Shown piece after piece: positions 5,021 to 6,555 of a stretch of 6,555 nucleotides of DNA; positions within the stretch are counted from its first letter, which is position 1; each line of letters begins with the position of its first letter. The translations under genes and the position numbers were made by a program. The notes beneath the pieces were generated by a model. That model was not told the origin of the DNA. It searched no databases and worked only from the letters and a program-made list of their open reading frames with translations. The DNA comes from Dehalococcoidia bacterium (GTDB lineage: Bacteria > Chloroflexota > Dehalococcoidia > GIF9 > AB-539-J10): NCBI GenBank assembly GCA_004375885.1, contig SOJG01000118.1, positions 1 to 6,555 on the forward strand, written 5' to 3'.

Positions 5021-6417
5021 AGAGGGAACACATCTCTCTGATTGTCCGCGCTGGTCATCTAATCGACCCCAGTCAGGGCCTAGACGAGGTTGGTGACGTG
5101 CTCATTGCCGGGGGCAAGATTGTGCAGGCAGGCGGCACTGTCGTTCTGAGCCCTTCACTTTCCGACATGCTGGGCAAAGCCAAGAATCTTGATGCCACGG
5201 GACTGGTCGTCTGTCCCGGCTTCATAGACCTCCACTGTCACCTCCGGGAGCCAGGTTTTGAGCATAAGGAGACAATCGCCACAGGGACAAAGGCAGCCGC
5301 CATAGGTGGTTTTGTCACTGTCTGTTGCATGGCAAATACGGATCCTCCTCTGGATACCCCGGCTGCCATAGCCTGGTTGAAGGGAAAGACGAGACAGGAA
5401 GGCGTGGTCACAGTTCTTCCCATAGGCTGCATCACCAAAGGTAGAAAAGGTGAGCAACTGACCGATATGGCTGAGCTGGCTGAGGCCGGGGTATTCGCTT
5501 TCAGCGATGATGGCAGCCCTGTGGCGAATTCACGGCTTATGCGTCGCGCCATGGAGTGCAGCAGGGATCTGGGCTTGCCAATCATTGACCACTGTGAGGA
5601 CAGGGCGCTGAGCAGAGACGGAATCATAAATGAAGGGCGGATCTCTGCTAAGCTGGGGGTAAGAGGCATTCCCGCGGCCGCCGAGGAAGTGATGGTAGCG
5701 CGTGACCTGATCCTGGCCAGGTTGACCGGGGCCAGACTGCACATTGCCCATGTTAGCACCAAGGGCTCTGTGGAGCTTATTCGCCGGGCCAGGGAAGAGG
5801 GAATCTCGGTGACTGCCGAGGCCACACCACACCACCTGACCCTAACCGAAGACAGAATCGCTCAGGGCTGGCCGGATAAGCCCTTCGACGCCAGTGCCAA
5901 AGTAAACCCGCCCCTGCGCACCAGAGCGGATGTCCAATCCCTAATTGAGGGACTTACAGACGGTGTAATCGATGCTATTGCCACTGACCACGCTCCGCAT
6001 AGCCTGGCGGACAAGACCTGTGGGCCGGAACTGGCTGCCTTTGGCATCAGTGGCTTTGAAACCGCGTTTGGTTGTCTCATGAGCCTTGTGCAACAAGGCA
6101 AGCTAAGCCTTACTCAGTTGATTTCTAAGTTAACTAGTGGACCAGCAAAAGTCATTGGTAGAAATGGCGAACTGGGCACGTTAAGGGCAGGCGTCCCAGC
6201 TAATATGACCATACTAGCCCCTGACCGAGAATGGACGGTGGATAGCCACAGTTTCGCCTCCAAAGGCAAAAACACTCCTTACGATGGCCAGAGGTTTACG
6301 GGCAAGGTGATGGCAACTATATCCAATGGCAAGATAGTTTACATGGACGACCTGCTGAGGACACGCTTTGGCTCCTTCCATTGCAGTTCTGAGCCCATTT
6401 CTAGTGATTCTGAGTGA
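5017..6417 (+). CDS. pyrC: Dihydroorotase, class I (PyrC)
   Basis: It reversibly cyclises N-carbamoyl-aspartate to dihydroorotate, the third step of pyrimidine synthesis, using a zinc centre in an amidohydrolase TIM barrel. The 466 residues are slightly longer than typical class I enzymes (about 425-450), partly through an N-terminal beta-sandwich insertion (about 43-57) and a tail after 448. Active-site motifs are complete: DLHCHLREPG (71-80; H73, H75, R77), MANTDPPLDT (105-114), FSDDGSPV (162-169), DHCED (191-195), AHVST (244-248), TPHHL (270-274) and ATDHAPH (322-328). This pattern indicates the catalytically competent class I type and not the inactive PyrX-type homologue. The start is GTG 5017, overlapping the pyrB stop as GTGA. 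No good Shine-Dalgarno site precedes it, so translation probably depends on coupling to pyrB. The beginning, ISLIVRAGHLIDPSQGLDEV, aligns naturally with family N-termini. Confidence 0.95.
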   Translation: MKREHISLIVRAGHLIDPSQGLDEVGDVLIAGGKIVQAGGTVVLSPSLSDMLGKAKNLDATGLVVCPGFIDLHCHLREPGFEHKETIATGTKAAAIGGFVTVCCMANTDPPLDTPAAIAWLKGKTRQEGVVTVLPIGCITKGRKGEQLTDMAELAEAGVFAFSDDGSPVANSRLMRRAMECSRDLGLPIIDHCEDRALSRDGIINEGRISAKLGVRGIPAAAEEVMVARDLILARLTGARLHIAHVSTKGSVELIRRAREEGISVTAEATPHHLTLTEDRIAQGWPDKPFDASAKVNPPLRTRADVQSLIEGLTDGVIDAIATDHAPHSLADKTCGPELAAFGISGFETAFGCLMSLVQQGKLSLTQLISKLTSGPAKVIGRNGELGTLRAGVPANMTILAPDREWTVDSHSFASKGKNTPYDGQRFTGKVMATISNGKIVYMDDLLRTRFGSFHCSSEPISSDSE

Positions 6418-6430
6418 AGCGAAGAATCTC

Positions 6431-6555
6431 ATGGCTAGGAAGGTGATTCTAGTTCTCGAGGATGGATCGGTTTACGAAGGCCATTCCTTTGGTGCTGAGG
6501 CCACTGCCTATGGTGAAGTAGTCTTCAGCACCAGTATGACCGGCTACCAGGAGAT
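6431..6555 (+). CDS. carA: Carbamoyl-phosphate synthase small (glutaminase) subunit, N-terminal part
   Basis: CarA hydrolyses glutamine and passes ammonia to CarB, which makes carbamoyl phosphate for PyrB (and for arginine synthesis). The window ends after 41 codons. The visible residues, including VILVLEDGSVYEGHSFGAEA, then GEVVFSTSMTGYQE, are the characteristic CarA N-terminus; the glutaminase domain with its catalytic cysteine is outside. It starts at ATG 6431, 13 bases after the pyrC stop, with only a weak GAAG upstream as ribosome site and no alternative start in frame nearby. The order pyrR-pyrB-pyrC-carA suggests that carB follows beyond the edge. Confidence 0.92.
   Translation, partial: MARKVILVLEDGSVYEGHSFGAEATAYGEVVFSTSMTGYQE

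Overview
The window holds two adjacent chromosomal blocks, all on the + strand. The left block (2-2742) is a shortened division (dcw) cluster: the 3' end of rsmH, then complete ftsA and ftsZ. The right block (about 2898 to the end) is a de novo pyrimidine operon: pyrR, pyrB, pyrC and the first 41 codons of carA. They are separated by 299 bases that contain a strong hairpin after ftsZ, a likely promoter, and a PyrR-type RNA attenuator in front of pyrR.

Organism: a bacterium, most likely a member of the Chloroflexota, class Dehalococcoidia. This is inference. It rests mainly on rsmH being followed within about 30 bases by ftsA, with none of the peptidoglycan genes (ftsL, ftsI, mur genes, mraY, ftsW, ftsQ) that normally lie between them. 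Dehalococcoides and relatives are known to lack a peptidoglycan wall while keeping FtsA and FtsZ. The gene order alone does not prove the lineage.

How the parts work together: FtsA anchors FtsZ filaments to the membrane; both genes have near-consensus Shine-Dalgarno sites with identical 5-base spacing and are probably co-transcribed with rsmH. In the pyrimidine block, PyrR senses uridine nucleotides and acts on its own leader RNA. CarA (with CarB, expected downstream), PyrB and PyrC carry out the first three steps to dihydroorotate. pyrR/pyrB and pyrB/pyrC overlap by 4 bases, so translation is probably coupled.

The most notable items are: (1) a compact pyr leader in which a PyrR-binding loop, an antiterminator and a terminator are mutually exclusive, with the terminator arm also containing the pyrR ribosome binding site; (2) an unusually long PyrB of 467 residues, fused to a PyrI-like four-cysteine zinc domain without the PyrI nucleotide-binding domain; (3) a last segment of PyrB that looks like an Ada-type zinc-binding module whose cysteines have all been replaced; (4) the collapsed dcw cluster; and (5) an FtsZ whose conserved C-terminal peptide lies 29 residues before the end, behind a very short linker.
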